From Tuctoria greenei (taxonomy: Eukaryota; Streptophyta; Magnoliopsida; Poales; Poaceae), in contig JAYESD010000005.1 in the NCBI GenBank assembly GCA_036927565.1, positions 149,557,196 to 149,621,195 of the forward strand: 64,000 nt of DNA, written 5' to 3'. The translations under genes and the position numbers were made by a program. Positions 10,254-21,508 of the stretch are shown here, one piece after another (the first letter of the stretch is position 1; every line of letters starts with the position of its first letter). The notes below the pieces were generated by a model that saw only the letters and a program-made list of their open reading frames with translations, searched no databases and had not been told where the DNA came from.

Positions 10254-10682
10254 ATGAGCATTAGGGTTGAAAACGGATGGATATGGACGGATAAAATGCT
10301 TTTTCATATCCATATAATAATTTCGGAAATGGATTCGGATCAGATGATGTTGGAAACGGATTTGATATCAGATATGTCGGATGTATCAAAAATGGATTCA
10401 TCGGATCGGAAATTTATGAATATCGGACGGATTCAGATATTTATTTCAGAAAAACATTTCACATATCACATCATTAAATGATAGACAATGAAAAAATTAT
10501 ACAGTCCGCACACATAACACATAATTCACATAACAGATGTAATAATTTTTTTTAAAAAATAATATGTAATTCGTAGTTCATACGCATAATTTATAACACA
10601 TTCGCATCAAATACATACATAGTTCATACAGAAACAAAAAATGATTCATGCATAGTGCATATATAGTTAAGACACAAAAGTA

Positions 10683-10764
10683 CTCTCTTCATCCTTAAAG
10701 AAGTTTGTCGTTTTGTAATTCATTTTTAAACTACAAAGTGGCAAACTTTTAGAGATAAAAGGAG
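10683..10764. mobile_element. Stowaway MITE (Tc1/Mariner type)
   Basis: The 82-bp insert is flanked by TA at 10681-10682 and 10765-10766. Including the TA, the ends read TACTCTCTTCATCCTTAAA and, inverted from the right, TACTCCTTTTATCTCTAAA, which is the Stowaway terminal pattern. Confidence 0.75.
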
Positions 10765-10846
10765 TATATAGTTCATCCTTCATAAGTAATATATAGCAGC
10801 TATGAGTCTCGACTAATAGTTTATCCTTCGTAAGTAACAAACTTTT

Positions 10847-11316
10847 GGTCTGTTTGGATCGTTTCCCTTGTTTACATTTCAAAAATTTGGTGTTGCCAAA
10901 TTTTGGTGAAGGATTTGGGGTGTGTTTGGATTGTTCTCAATAGTTACCTTACCAAAATTTGGTAGTTGACCATGAAATATGAGTGTATTTGGATTGAAGT
11001 CAACATTTGACAAGCCAATGGACTAATATGTTGTGCTAGTTCATTTTCTCTACCAATGTTGGCCAAACTTTGGGTGGCCAAATCCTTCACCAAAATTTGG
11101 CAACACCAAATTTTGGAAAGGTAAACAAGGGAAACAATCCAAACAGGCCATTGGCCACCCAATATTTGGCCAATATTGGTAGAGAAAATGAACTAGCGCA
11201 ACACATTAGTTCATTGGATTGCCAAATTTTGGCTTCAATCCAAATACACTCATATTTCATGGTCAACTACCAAATTTTGGTAAAGTAACTATTGGCAACA
11301 ATGCAAACACACCCCT
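10847..11316. repeat. Two interlocked MITE-like inverted repeats
   Basis: Arm A (10847-10918, starting GGTCTGTTTGGATCG) is mirrored by A' (11078-11149, ending CAATCCAAACAGGCC). Arm B (10917-11077, starting GGGGTGTGTTTGGATTG) is mirrored by B' (11150-11316, ending AATGCAAACACACCCCT). The order is A-B-A'-B', not the A-B-B'-A' expected from simple nesting. Both pairs resemble MITEs with TGTTTGG-containing ends. Confidence 0.75.
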
Positions 11317-11370
11317 AGTGCTCACACAGAGCTCTGCATTGTTCACGTGGGTTTTGGAGTCCTCATCAGG

Positions 11371-11712
11371 AATCCCAGGCTCAACACTCCTACCATAGTG
11401 AGACCGCGCTACATCGTCACGCCCACGAACGCGTCCCACATATAGGCCACCGTGGTCTGCGACCGCTAGCACGGCGTGCGCCTCCGCATGTGCAGCATGA
11501 TGAACAGCAACTTCCAGAAATTCGGGGTCAACTGAATGCACTGCAAGGAGATGAGCTGGATCGAGTCCGTGCCTTACTTTTACATCGGTCGGCTCGACCG
11601 TGGAGGACCTCCTTAACTGGACCACCGCCTTCAGCAATGGCAACTAGGCGATGTCCCACTATGCATGGGAACCCATCACTTGTGACGTGTGGGCGGAGAT
11701 ATTCAGCAGCTG
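11371..11712 (+). pseudogene. Captured fragment of a berberine-bridge-enzyme-like (FAD-linked oxidase) gene
   Basis: In one plus frame, 11371 onward encodes NPRLNTPTIVRPRYIVTPTN followed by a VVCDR...HGVRLRM segment, which resembles the FAD-binding N-terminal part of plant BBE-like oxidases. A second piece near 11545 reads CKEMSWIESVPYFYIG and a third, in another frame, reads STVEDLLNWTT and then a DVWAEIF segment, which match later BBE-like motifs. Stops and frame slips occur throughout. The segments are in the right order but intervening coding regions are missing. Normally such enzymes are secreted flavoproteins; this copy is a non-functional passenger of the hAT element. The family call is from motif memory and not a search. 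Confidence 0.6.
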
Positions 11713-11845
11713 GCTCGTGACGGCGTGGCAGCGGTGGGCAGCGTGGTCCAGGCCCAAGGGTGACAACGTTGGCCTGGCGGTTGCCGCTGTTGTCTGCACA
11801 CAACACAGGGTCACGGCCAGGGCTGCGACGGCTCGCTAGGACTAC

Positions 11846-12047
11846 GGCCCTGTTTGGTACAGCTGGAACTTGTTACAAAAGCAGCTTGTTTGAAAAGTTG
11901 GTGAAAAGCATCTTCTGCTTATATCCTGCTTTTAGTTCATTCTGAAAAACAGCTGAACTAATAAGCTGTTACAGAAGCTTCTTGTTTGGCACACCCTCAG
12001 CTTATTTTTATGAAGAAGCTGCAGCATAAGATGTGCCAAACAGGACC
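11846..12047. mobile_element. Tourist-like MITE inside the hAT element
   Basis: The 202-bp insert begins GGCCCTGTTTGGTACAGCT and, inverted from the right, GGTCCTGTTTGGCACATCT. It is flanked by TAC at 11843-11845 and 12048-12050, a 3-bp duplication compatible with PIF/Harbinger MITEs. The interior is rich in AGCT-containing words. Confidence 0.7.
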
Positions 12048-12378
12048 TACGGCGGCCGGGAGGAGAGGAACGCTGGAAGCTGGAACGGTTATTCCATTAG
12101 GGTTAGGGAATTGATTTTGGTTTGGGCCAGGCTGTCGGCATTTATCCAATGAGTCAAAAAAATATTAGGATATTATTTAGATTTTGATTCGGATATATCC
12201 GACAAAATATAGATATTTGAACATTTAGACGGATATTACGCCGTACCGTTTCCGATCCGATATCCGAATTCAAATATCCGATATCCGATTAAGATCTGAC
12301 AAAAACAGATATGGATCGGATATTTTTGGATCCGGTACTCAGATGGATCTGAAAATATCTGATCTGTTCTCATCCCTA

Positions 12379-12657
12379 ATGAGCATCATGGACCACATCG
12401 CAACCGGGTTGAGGCTCATGCTCAACAATGTCGTGCTTTTGAAGATGTCTACGAACACCGCTAGAGAGGTTAGACATTGCACTGGGAATCTAAAAGGCTC
12501 TATCGAGGAGCTGGAGCACCTTGTCATTCAGTGCGAAGAGATGGCGAGGGCACCATCTAATGAGCTTGAGTCGCCTGTTAACGATGAACTATGGACCCTG
12601 GACTCCCAAAAGGATGACCCAGAGGATTTAATTCACTCTTCGTTTGGGATCCGATGA
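12379..12657 (+). CDS. Short unrecognised ORF directly abutting the hAT right end
   Basis: The 92-residue frame starts at the ATG supplied by the hAT target duplication (MSIMDHIATG) and ends at a TGA at 12655-12657. Before the insertion the same ATG lay at 10254, so the coding part is essentially unbroken. The middle (TAREVRHCTGNL, IEELEHLVIQCEEMA) could form an amphipathic helix and the C terminus is acidic. I do not recognise a domain, and it may be a gene end fragment left by another transposon or a chance frame. Confidence 0.3.
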   Translation: MSIMDHIATGLRLMLNNVVLLKMSTNTAREVRHCTGNLKGSIEELEHLVIQCEEMARAPSNELESPVNDELWTLDSQKDDPEDLIHSSFGIR

Positions 12658-13240
12658 CCAAGTACATCACGGAATCTAACTCAGATTCCGATTATCCTAA
12701 TTTCCGTCCTCCTTGCTCTCCTTTCTAGTTTTCCTATCGTATGGTTGTTCACTGAATTTGTAGTTATGTATGAACTATATTGTTGTGCATGTTACTGCTT
12801 TATGTACGAATAATGTGCACGTCTTAGTATACAATTTATGAGTATGCATTTGTTTATATATGTCTTTATGCATGTATTAGTGCAATTCACATGTTTTAAT
12901 GTCAAGATGCACATAGCTTGAGCCCAGCTAGCATAAATGTTAATACATAAAAATGAATTACATAGTCAAACAAATGATGTGTGTATGTTACACTTGATTA
13001 CTAATCTAACCGTGCACCGAACTAGTCCTAACACGTCTTAGGTAATCATAAAGTTATAGTGATAATGATATACATATGATCTATTGAGTGCAACAGAGAT
13101 ATGTTCCTGTCTTAAAAGCTTTTGCTCTGGATTCTCTTGCGCGACGAGTCATCTCACGCATGTGCTCCCTCTTCCCCTCTCAAGACTCCCTGGCGACACA
13201 CTCCTTCACCATCCGACGATGACACACACCTATTGATCCT
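12658..13240. other. AT-rich intergenic stretch, nothing recognised
   Basis: About 580 bases separate the short ORF from the LTR that starts at 13241. No ORF of note, RNA gene or clear inverted repeat was seen. Confidence 0.5.
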
Positions 13241-14858
13241 TGAAAGTGCATCTAGGCATCCCCGTGGATTTTGGATGATTGATGATGACAATTAGGAGAC
13301 TAATGAGCTGAGGTGATCTTAAGCACATGTGTGACGATTGATATGAGACAAAATCCCTCAAAAAGGGAAAGGTTGAAACGGGCATCAAAGACTCAAGCAT
13401 AGAAATTAGGGTTTCTATTGTGTTTAGACTAGCCATATCAGTGTGAGGGTGTGTGTATCAAGTGCATTGAGATCATCAAAGAGGGCTCAAAGTGGTCGTT
13501 GAGAGAAAAACTTAAGTGAGAAGCCTTTGAGAGAAAATCCCCAGGGACCGGACTTGTCCGGGTGGCCAGAGTAGTCCGTTTTGGGATGGACTAAAGGTCT
13601 CTGTTTGAGTTCGGACTTGTCCGTATGGGTACGGACTAGTCCATTGTCCCTTTGTGAGAGTTTGTGGAGCTAAGTCATAGGACACCGGACTTGTTCGCCA
13701 CAGAGGCTGGACTAGTCCAAACCCTCCAGAGTAGTCTGTTTTGGGATGGACTGAATGTTTCAGTCTGAGTATGGACTTGTTCGTTTTGGTACAGATTAGT
13801 CCGTTTTTGCATTAGTGTGAGATCCCGAAGCCATATCTTGGGAGGCCGGACTTGTCCTCCTTACGGCCCGGACTAGTGCGGACACTCCTAGAGTAGTCCG
13901 TTTTTAGCCGGACTAAAGCTTTCTGTCCAACTTCAGACTAGTCCGTTTTTTGCCGGACTAGTCCGGGTTGCCATGATCGTTTGAAATTCAAACGTCTGGT
14001 GGGGACATCACCTCTTTTGTTGATCTGTGATGTCGAATTGTCGGTGGTCCCAAGGGGTCGGACTAGTCCGGTTTTGAGTAGTTGGCAATGGTTAGTTGCC
14101 GGGACCTCTATAAAAAGGGGACTCCCAACTCCTATTTGAAGTATCTGGAACCCTAGCGCCGCCAAAACCATACTTAAGCCTTCCAAAGCCTTGTACCTTT
14201 CCTACTTGCCCTCTAAGACCAAATCATTAGGAGATTAGGGTTTGGGAAGGAGACTGAAGGAAGATAATCGTGCTTTGGCTCTCGGTTTGATCTCTTGCAC
14301 TTGGTGTTGCATTTTGTGGCTTGTGTGAGTTGAGCTTTGTGTGCTCCTCGCTGTATTCATTTATAGGAGCCTCAACTTGTGAGCAGCCCCAAAAACTTGG
14401 TGATTACCCTTTGTTGATAGTGGAAACCAAGTCGACCATTTGTGGTGGCTTGGTGAGAAGAGGGTCAAGTGAGATCCGGTCCTTGTGTGGACTTCTCAAC
14501 GTGCATGTAGGCTTCTTTGTGGAGCTGAACGAGATAAATTGTGTCTCTCTTCTCGTTTTACATTTCTGTAATCACTAGTATTGCTTTTAGGATTCATATT
14601 GTTCTTTAATGAAATCTTGCAATCTAATTGATTACATTTGTTAATCCAAGTTGTATTAGGTTGCTAGACATTTCATCTATCCTTCATCATCCTAAATTCT
14701 GCAAATAACTTGTAGAAATCAAGTTTTTAGGTTTTCACCTCGTGCTGAGCGAACTAGTTTGGCCTAGACCAGACTAGTCCGGCCTCAAAAATTTAATCTC
14801 GTTTGATTAAGCTATTTCAGATCATATTGCTTATTCACCCCCCTCTAAGCGACTTTCA
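13241..14858 (+). repeat. 5' LTR of the SIRE-like Copia element
   Basis: The LTR begins TGAAAGTGCATCTAGG and ends GCGACTTTCA, giving a 7-bp terminal inverted repeat. The middle (13550-14080) has many copies of the palindrome-like words GGACTAGTCC and GGACTTGTCC. CTATAAAAAGG near 14109 is the likely TATA box. Its partner LTR is outside the window. Confidence 0.88.
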
Positions 14859-14860
14859 AT

Positions 14861-14872
14861 TGGTATCAGAGG
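14861..14872 (+). other. Primer-binding site (initiator Met-tRNA)
   Basis: TGGTATCAGAGG follows the LTR after a 2-base spacer and matches the plant initiator-Met primer site TGGTATCAGAGC in all but its last base. It fixes the right edge of the LTR. Confidence 0.85.
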
Positions 14873-14911
14873 GAGATATCTCCACCAAGAGTCTAATAAC
14901 TCGGAGAGGAG

Positions 14912-16214
14912 ATGGCCGGAAGGGGTGACAATGAGGTCCCAATGATTGTTGATGGAGACAACAAGATGAAGAACGTCAATGTACTTCAAGATGATCCAAA
15001 TGATGAGGAAGAAGTCCTCCAACTCATGGCACGAATTCATGAGAAGCTAGGTCTTCCCAAGAAGGAGACCAAGGTGATTGGTCCAATCAACAATGACAAT
15101 GGGAGTAGTTCACAAGACTACTCCCGATATCCTTACAACTATGAGCGCTTAACTGCTAGCAATCACTATTTGTCTATTCCTATTGGGAAACCTCCCAAAT
15201 TCGATGGAAATGATTAATCTATGTTGAAGCATAACATGAAGATGCATCTCATTTCCTTAAACCCTAGCTTGTGGCAAATTGTCTTGATAGGTGTTCATCT
15301 TCCCAAGAATGAGGAAGACGTTACCCCAGAGCAAGTCGTTCTACTCCATCGCAATGCTCAAGCGGTTGGAGTGATCACCTCCTCATTGACTCAAGAGGAG
15401 TTCAACCAGATTGAAGGGTTGGAGGTGGCCAAAGAAATATGGGCACATGAGGTCAACTGTGTCATTAGGGCGGCAAAGATTGAAATGATTGAAGGAGAAC
15501 TTGGGAGGTTCACTATCATGGATGTTGAGAACCCCAAGACATGTACAACTACCTCAATATCCTCATCAACACGAGTCGATCTTATGGAAGCACCAGATGG
15601 ACGGACCACAAAGTAGTGAAGAGGATGATTCGGGCATTCATGGCTCTAAATTTTACTCTTTGCTCATTAATTCATGAAACTCCAGGATTCCACAAGATGA
15701 CTTCCAAAGAAGTGCTAGGGAGAATCATCAACCATGAGATGATGGAGCAAGAGGCTATGTTCTACAACAATCTTCAAAAACTCTCCTCCTCCAAGAAGAT
15801 AAATGTTGCATTCAAGGCAACGTCCTCAAGATCCCAAGAAAAAGAAGAGAGTGATGAAGAGAGCCCCGATACCGATGAGGAAGAGGCACTCTTCATCAAC
15901 CATTTCAAGAGGATGATGAGAAGGAGGAGGGGGAGCTACCGTCGTGAAGGCAAGAGCAAAGACAAGCCCAAGACAATATCAAAGAGAGCTTGCTACAATT
16001 GTGGGGAATACGGTTACTTCATGTGGATTGCCCACATGAAGAAAACAAGAAGAAGAAGGAGGGAAAGTCTCAAGAGAAGAAATACTTCAAGAAGAAGAAG
16101 AAATCGGGACAAGCCCACCTTGGGAAGGAGTGGTATTCAAATGAAGACTCCTCCTCCGATGAAGAAGAGAAGATAACAACTATTGCTATGAAGAAGTCAA
16201 CCAAGGATAATAAG
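14912..16214 (+). pseudogene. SIRE-like gag, N-terminal part up to the zinc knuckle
   Basis: The frame starts with MAGRGDNEVPM and holds the typical KPPKFDGND entry motif; a stop at 15215-15217 falls right after it. A Copia gag core follows, including LTQEEFNQIEGL, MIRAFMALNF and FHKMTSKEVLGRI. A frameshift lies near 15540. The zinc knuckle begins as CYNCGEYGYF near 15990, but its His and last Cys are no longer in register. An acidic and Lys-rich tail follows and is cut at 16214 by the CRM-like insertion. Its continuation is at 23503. Confidence 0.82.
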
Positions 16215-17081
16215 TGATGAGGACATCAACACCCTCGATACATCCACACCAACTCAGCTATCGGTTTCTAGTCCTATCACTCGCGCTCGTGCACGTCAAC
16301 TAAACTATGAGGTGAACTCGTTATTGGCCTTATGTCGATCTTATCTAGACCGTTGAACTACGTGCTTTCTTGTTTTGCTTAGGAACAATGGAGAGGAGTC
16401 AATGGGAAGGGAATTCGCTCGGACGGGATTTGGACAGCAGAACAGTACCAACTTGTGACGGACACCACAACTTCATACGGACTCCGATCTGGGCGTTCAA
16501 TTACTTCCTGGAAATATTATCAAGTCTACTTTCAAACAGATCTGGCCTCATGTCCATATCTATTCGGAGTCGGTCGCAATCGTTATTTCAATACAAAGAC
16601 CTTTTCTATCCATGGTGCTGCATCACCAAAATTGGGCCCATGGCCCATGTATCATTTGGAGTCCATTAGGGACTCGTGATTAGGGTTTCTCATGACTCTA
16701 CGGAGGTAATAAGTAGTAGCCGCCACCCTCATTAGCTGGTGGGTTTTGTTTATTCGTAAGTTAGCTTATGTTGCTTCCTTGTACACGCGCGTGTCGACTA
16801 GATTGCCCGTCTACTTGTATCCAAAACCCCACTTTAGATTGATTCAACAGATAAGTGCCTGTTCTTCTTGTTCTTGCGTGTTCTTCGATTGCTTGCAGGA
16901 ACAAAGGCCCTCGTGGTCAGGTTGATTGTGCGCTAGCAAGATCAATACAACTTCAGAGTCAGTGTACCGATCGCTAAGGCGCATCGTCTTGGGGACGGTG
17001 TAGTCGGATCGCTAACGTATTCTCCTCCACAAGTCAAACCCTCCTATTCTCATCGAAAGATCAGGAACCAAGATCCTATCG
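16215..17081 (+). repeat. 5' LTR of the CRM-like element
   Basis: This 867-bp copy aligns over its whole length with 22631-23497, with scattered substitutions. It contains remnants of the coding extension (ARARQLNYEVNS) seen in the 3' copy. Confidence 0.93.
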
Positions 17082-17083
17082 AG

Positions 17084-17096
17084 TGGTAATCAGAGC
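17084..17096 (+). other. Primer-binding site of the CRM-like element
   Basis: TGGTAATCAGAGC lies two bases after the 5' LTR. It equals the initiator-Met primer site with one inserted A. Confidence 0.75.
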
Positions 17097-17980
17097 AAGG
17101 TTAATCGGTGAGAGTGCTTCCATTACTTTTCTTTCCGCTGTTATCATCCTATAGTCCAGAAAAAGCCCAAAAAAATACCAGATCTGTTTTTTTTTCCATT
17201 ATTCCTAGACCATTGTGCCTTTTACTTTCTCTACTTAGTCAAGACTTGTTGAGTTCATGGTTGCTTCAACAAGTCAAGTTGCTGGTCTTTAGTTTTGCAC
17301 CACTAGAGTTTCAAGTTTGTGTCACATTCGGTCACCTAGTTCGAGTTTGAGTCGGATTACGAGTTCAAATCAGATTGGTACTTCGGGTTTGAGTCGGATT
17401 GCTAGTTCGAGTTTGAGTCATATTAGTAATTTTAGTTTGACAAAAAGAAAAAGGCAAGTACAAAATCAAAAGCCGCACAAAAGCCACAAACAATTAGAGA
17501 AGGAAAAAAAGTTAAATGCAAGATCAAAAGCCACATGTGCAAATTTTGTTCTAGGATCTCCTGATTCAATCTAGAGAGAGTTTGGGTGACCACCCCAACA
17601 AAGAAAAAAACAAAAAAAATAAGATTGTTGTTTGGGGTGTTTTTGATGACGACATTGGTGTCTCGGCTCGCGTCTCTAGTACGGTCTAGACTAAGATCAA
17701 CACATTACCATCGTAGAACATTTATTCAGCTCGTCGTGATTAACGTGGTGAAAGTTTGCTCCTTGTGCTAGTTCAGCCACCTAAAGCCATAGATTCACAC
17801 CTACTCTTGAAGTTGTTCATTACTTGCTGGTTGCCATCACCTTCTTGCCAAGCTTGGTAAGAACAGGTAAGAGATTTATTGAACAGGTTGAGAGTGAGCG
17901 AGTTATCTCCACCATCACCTTTGTAGCTAGGGATAACGTTACCCTTTCATATTGGATTGTTCTTTTCTTTCTACTAACCA
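17097..17980 (+). other. Untranslated leader of the CRM-like element
   Basis: No credible coding frame lies between the primer site and gag. Around 17335-17440 a short unit of the form AGTTCGAGTTTGAGTCGGATT recurs several times in imperfect form. Confidence 0.55.
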
Positions 17981-19170
17981 TGCCAGGAGGAGCAAATACA
18001 AACGAAGATGTGCATTCACCTCGCACACAGGGAATTATACAACACTTCGAACGCCAAGTGCGGCTACACACAATTGAAAAATATGCAGATCGACACCAAC
18101 ACCAAAATCAGCACGTTGAAGATTTGTATTCAAACATTGAACACTTCTATTGGAGCCATCCTGCAGCGCCTTGAGGAGAGGGATCGTGGACGCACCGCGA
18201 ATGGACAGGTGAGCAATGCTCCTAGTATTGTACGTGACAATGAAGATGACTATTCTGCAGATACGGAGATCGGGGAAGATGAGGAAGCTAGGCCACAGTG
18301 CCGGCTAGAATGCAACCGTCAAGGTATGGGTGGACATCGTCGACGTGAGGTATGCAATCATGATGATACTTTTAACAAGATCAACTTTAAGATACCTCAT
18401 TTTGATGGTAAATATGAACCTGATGCATATATTACTTGAGAGATTTCCGTTGATCAGAAATTTGCATGTCATGGGTTTCCTGAAAACTCAAGAGTTAGAG
18501 CAGTCACTAGTGAGTTTACTGATTTTGCTTCTCTTTGGTGGATAGAATATGGCAAGAAAAATCCTAATAACATACCACAAACTTGGGATGCTTCGAAACG
18601 GTTCATGCGGGCTAAATTTATTCCTTCTTACTATGCACATGATCTGTTAAATAAGTTACAACAATTTAGACAGTGAGCGAAAAGTGTAGAGGAATTACAA
18701 ATGGGTATGTTGCGTTGTAATTTAGACAAGGATGAGGAACCAGCTATGGATAGATTTTTGGGTGGTTTAAACCGTGAAATTCAGGACATACTTGCTTATA
18801 AAGATTACAATAATGTTACCCGTTTGTTTCATCTTGCTTGTAAAGCTGAAAGGGAAGTGCAGGGACGACGAGCTAGCTCTAGAACTAATATTTCTGCAGG
18901 AAAGACTAGCTCATGGCAACCACGCACGACTACTCCTTCGACTGGGCGTGCTTCCCCGCCATCTTCTTCACCAAGTCGGGCAGCACCTTCTTCCTCCGGC
19001 TACAAGCCACGTGCTTCTTCCACTAGCTCAGTAGTGAAGACCACCCAAAAGCCCACCGAGAGTGCTTCTTCCGTAGCATCTACCAGACGATCTAGAGACG
19101 TTCAATGTCACAAGTGCAAGGTTTTGGCCATGTGCAACGTGACTGCCCAAGCAAACGTGTTCTAATTTTT
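17981..19170 (+). pseudogene. CRM-like gag, multiply broken
   Basis: Gag begins at ATG 17981 (MPGGANTNEDVHSP). A frameshift near 18110 and stops at 18437-18439 and 18674-18676 divide it. Recognisable pieces are the FNKINFKIPHFDGKYEPDAY entry, a SLWWIEYGKKN core, a RFLGGLNREIQDIL motif and a Ser/Thr/Pro-rich tail. The zinc knuckle at about 19107-19155 is split by a one-base slip: the CHKC half is in one frame and the GHVQRDC half in another. Confidence 0.82.
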
Positions 19171-19410
19171 AAATATGACAGTGAGTACTCATCTGCTAGC
19201 AATTTTGATGACGATACATGTGTTTTGCTTGCAGCTGACTATGCAGGTATCGATGAACATCAAGAACAGCATATTGGTGTAGAAGATGCAGCGCGCTATG
19301 ATAATCTCATTGTGCAGCGTGTGCTTAGTGCACAAATGGAGAAAGCGGAACAAAATCAAAGGCACACATTATTCCAAACAAAGTGTGTCATCAAAGAGCG
19401 ATCTTGACAC

Positions 19411-19700
19411 ATGATCATTGATGGAGGTAGTTGCAACAACTTGGCCAACAGTGACATGGTGACCAAGCTGGCACTAAGCACCAAACCGCACCCACATCCC
19501 TATTACATTCAATGGTTAAACAACAGCGGTAAGGCAAAGGTAACTAGACTTGTGCGAATAAATTTGCTATTGGATCATATAAGGATGTCGTTGAATGTGA
19601 TGTTGTGCCTATGCAAGCTTGTAATATTCTGCTAGGAAGACCTTGGCAATTTGATAGAGATTCTATGCATCATGGTAGATCAAATCAGTATTCTTTTCTT
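19411..19700 (+). pseudogene. CRM-like aspartic protease
   Basis: The frame begins MIIDGGSCNNLANSDMV, with DGG in place of the more usual DSG/DTG; DGGS is common in this lineage. The closing motif NILLGRPWQFDRD is read in a different frame from about 19600, so a frameshift divides the domain. Confidence 0.75.
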
Positions 19701-19999
19701 TACCATAATAAAAAAATTGTGTTGCATCCTATGTCTCCTGAAGCTATTATGCAAGATGATGTTGCTAGGCCTAGGAAAACTAAATCTCAGGACCATGCTA
19801 ACGTTGAGAACAATAACAATGCCAAATCTGTGTTTGATAAGAAAAATGAGATATCTCTGAAGGGAAAATGCTTGTTTGCTATGAAACCTGATATTAATGA
19901 ACTGATTGCTTCCACCTCTGTTGCCTATGCTTTGGTATGCAAAGATGCTTGATTTCCCCTTACGATATGCAACATTCTTTGCCTCCTGCTGTTGCTAAC

Positions 20000-20791
20000 A
20001 TTTTGTAGGAATATTCTGATGTGTTTCCAAGTGAAATACCACGAGGACTACCACCACTTCGAGGGATTGAGCACCAGATTGACCTCATTCCCGGTGCTTC
20101 ATTGCCCAACCGCGCACCATACAGGACAAATCCGGAAGAAACAAAGGAGATTCAATGCCAAGTACAAGAACTACTTGACAAAGGTTATGTACGTGAGTCT
20201 CTTAGTCCTTGTGTTGTTCCAGTTATTCTAGTACCTAAAAAGGATGGATCCTGGCGTATGTATGTGGATTGTAGAGCCATCAACAATATCACCATTCGAT
20301 ATCGTCATCCTATTCTACACTTAGATGATATGCTTGATGAATTGAGTGGTGCTTTTGTGTTCTCAAAAGTTGATTTGCGTAGTGGTTATCACCAAATTCG
20401 CATGAAACTAGGAGATGAATGAAAAACTGCTTTCAAAACTAAGTTCAGTTTATATGAGTGGTTAGTCATGCCTTTTGGGTTAACTAATGCACCTAGCACC
20501 TTCATGAGATTAATGAACGAGGTTTTGTGTGCATTCATTGGAAAATTTGTTGTTGTGTATTTTTATGATATATTGATTTATAGCAAATCCATGGATGAAC
20601 ATCTTGATCACTTACGTGCTGTTTTTAATGCTTTACGTGAGGCATGATTATTTGGTAATCCTGAGAAGTGCACCTTTTGCACAGATCGAGTCTCTTTCCT
20701 TGGCTATGTTGTTACTCCACAGGGAATTGAAGTTGATCAAGGCAAGGTAGAGGCTATTCAGGGGTGGCCTGTACCAAAGACCATCACACAG
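20000..20791 (+). pseudogene. CRM-like reverse transcriptase with a lost catalytic Asp
   Basis: The RT frame has DVFPSEIPRGLPPLRGIEHQ, a VPKKDGSWRMYVDCRAINN palm segment and the FSKVDLRSGYHQIRM motif. A TGA stop at 20420-20422 replaces a likely Trp. At 20555-20569 the catalytic box reads VYFYD where the family has YFDD, so the first of the paired Asp residues is Tyr (codon TAT at 20564-20566). A further stop lies near 20647. This RT cannot be active. Confidence 0.85.
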
Positions 20792-21508
20792 GTGCGGAGC
20801 TTTCTAGGGCTGGCTGGGTTCTATCGTTGCTTTGTGAAGGATTTCAGCACCATTTCTGCTCCATTGAATGACCTTAAGAAGAAGGGAGTGCCTTTTTCTT
20901 GGGGCACCACACAAGATAACGCCTTTACCATACTGAAAGATAAGTTGACGCATGCACCTCTTCTCCAACTTCCTGATTTTTCTAAGACTTTTGAGCTTGA
21001 ATGTGATGCTAGTTGGATTGGACTGGGTGGTGTTTTGTTACAAGAAGGAAAACCTGTTGCATATTTTAGTGAGAAAATGAGTGGGCCTGTTCTGAATTAT
21101 TCTACCTATGATAAGGAATTATATGCTCTTGTACGAACTTTAGAAACATGGCAACATTATTTGTGGTCCAAAGAATTTGTTATCCATTCTGATCATGAAT
21201 CACTAAAGCATATTAGGAGTCAAGGGAAACTGAACCATAGGCATGCTAAGTGGATGGAATTTATTGAGTCTTTTTCTTATGTCATTAAACACAAAAAGGG
21301 AAAGGATAATGTTATTGCTGATGCTTTATCTAGACGTTATACTCTTCTATCTCAACTTGACTTTAAAATTTTTGGATTAGAAACAATTAAAGATCAATAT
21401 GAACATGATGCTGATTTCAAAGATGTATTGCTGAAATGTAAAGATGGAAAAACATTGAATAAATTTGTCCTCAATGATGGCTATGTGTTTAGAGCTAACA
21501 AGTTATGA
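20792..21508 (+). pseudogene. CRM-like RT connection and RNase H domain
   Basis: An open 238-codon stretch begins within the conserved RSFLGLAGFYRCFVKDF segment that follows RT. It then covers RNase H with FELECDASWIGLGGVLLQ, the STYDKELYALVRTLETW Glu motif and VIHSDHESLKHI, and ends after ADALSRRYTLL and a spacer. It stops at 21506-21508 where the family normally reads through to integrase. Confidence 0.82.

Larger units (their letters stand above)
10262..12378. mobile_element. Non-autonomous hAT element carrying a gene fragment
   Basis: The ends are TAGGGTTGAAAACGGAT and, read inward from the right, TAGGGATGAGAACAGAT. They are flanked by a perfect 8-bp target duplication ATGAGCAT at 10254-10261 and 12379-12386, the hallmark size of hAT. 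Both sub-terminal regions are rich in GGATATCCG-type words, again as inverted arrays. No transposase is present. The interior contains a Stowaway MITE, an interlocked pair of inverted repeats, a fragment like a berberine-bridge-enzyme gene, and a Tourist-like MITE. Confidence 0.92.
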
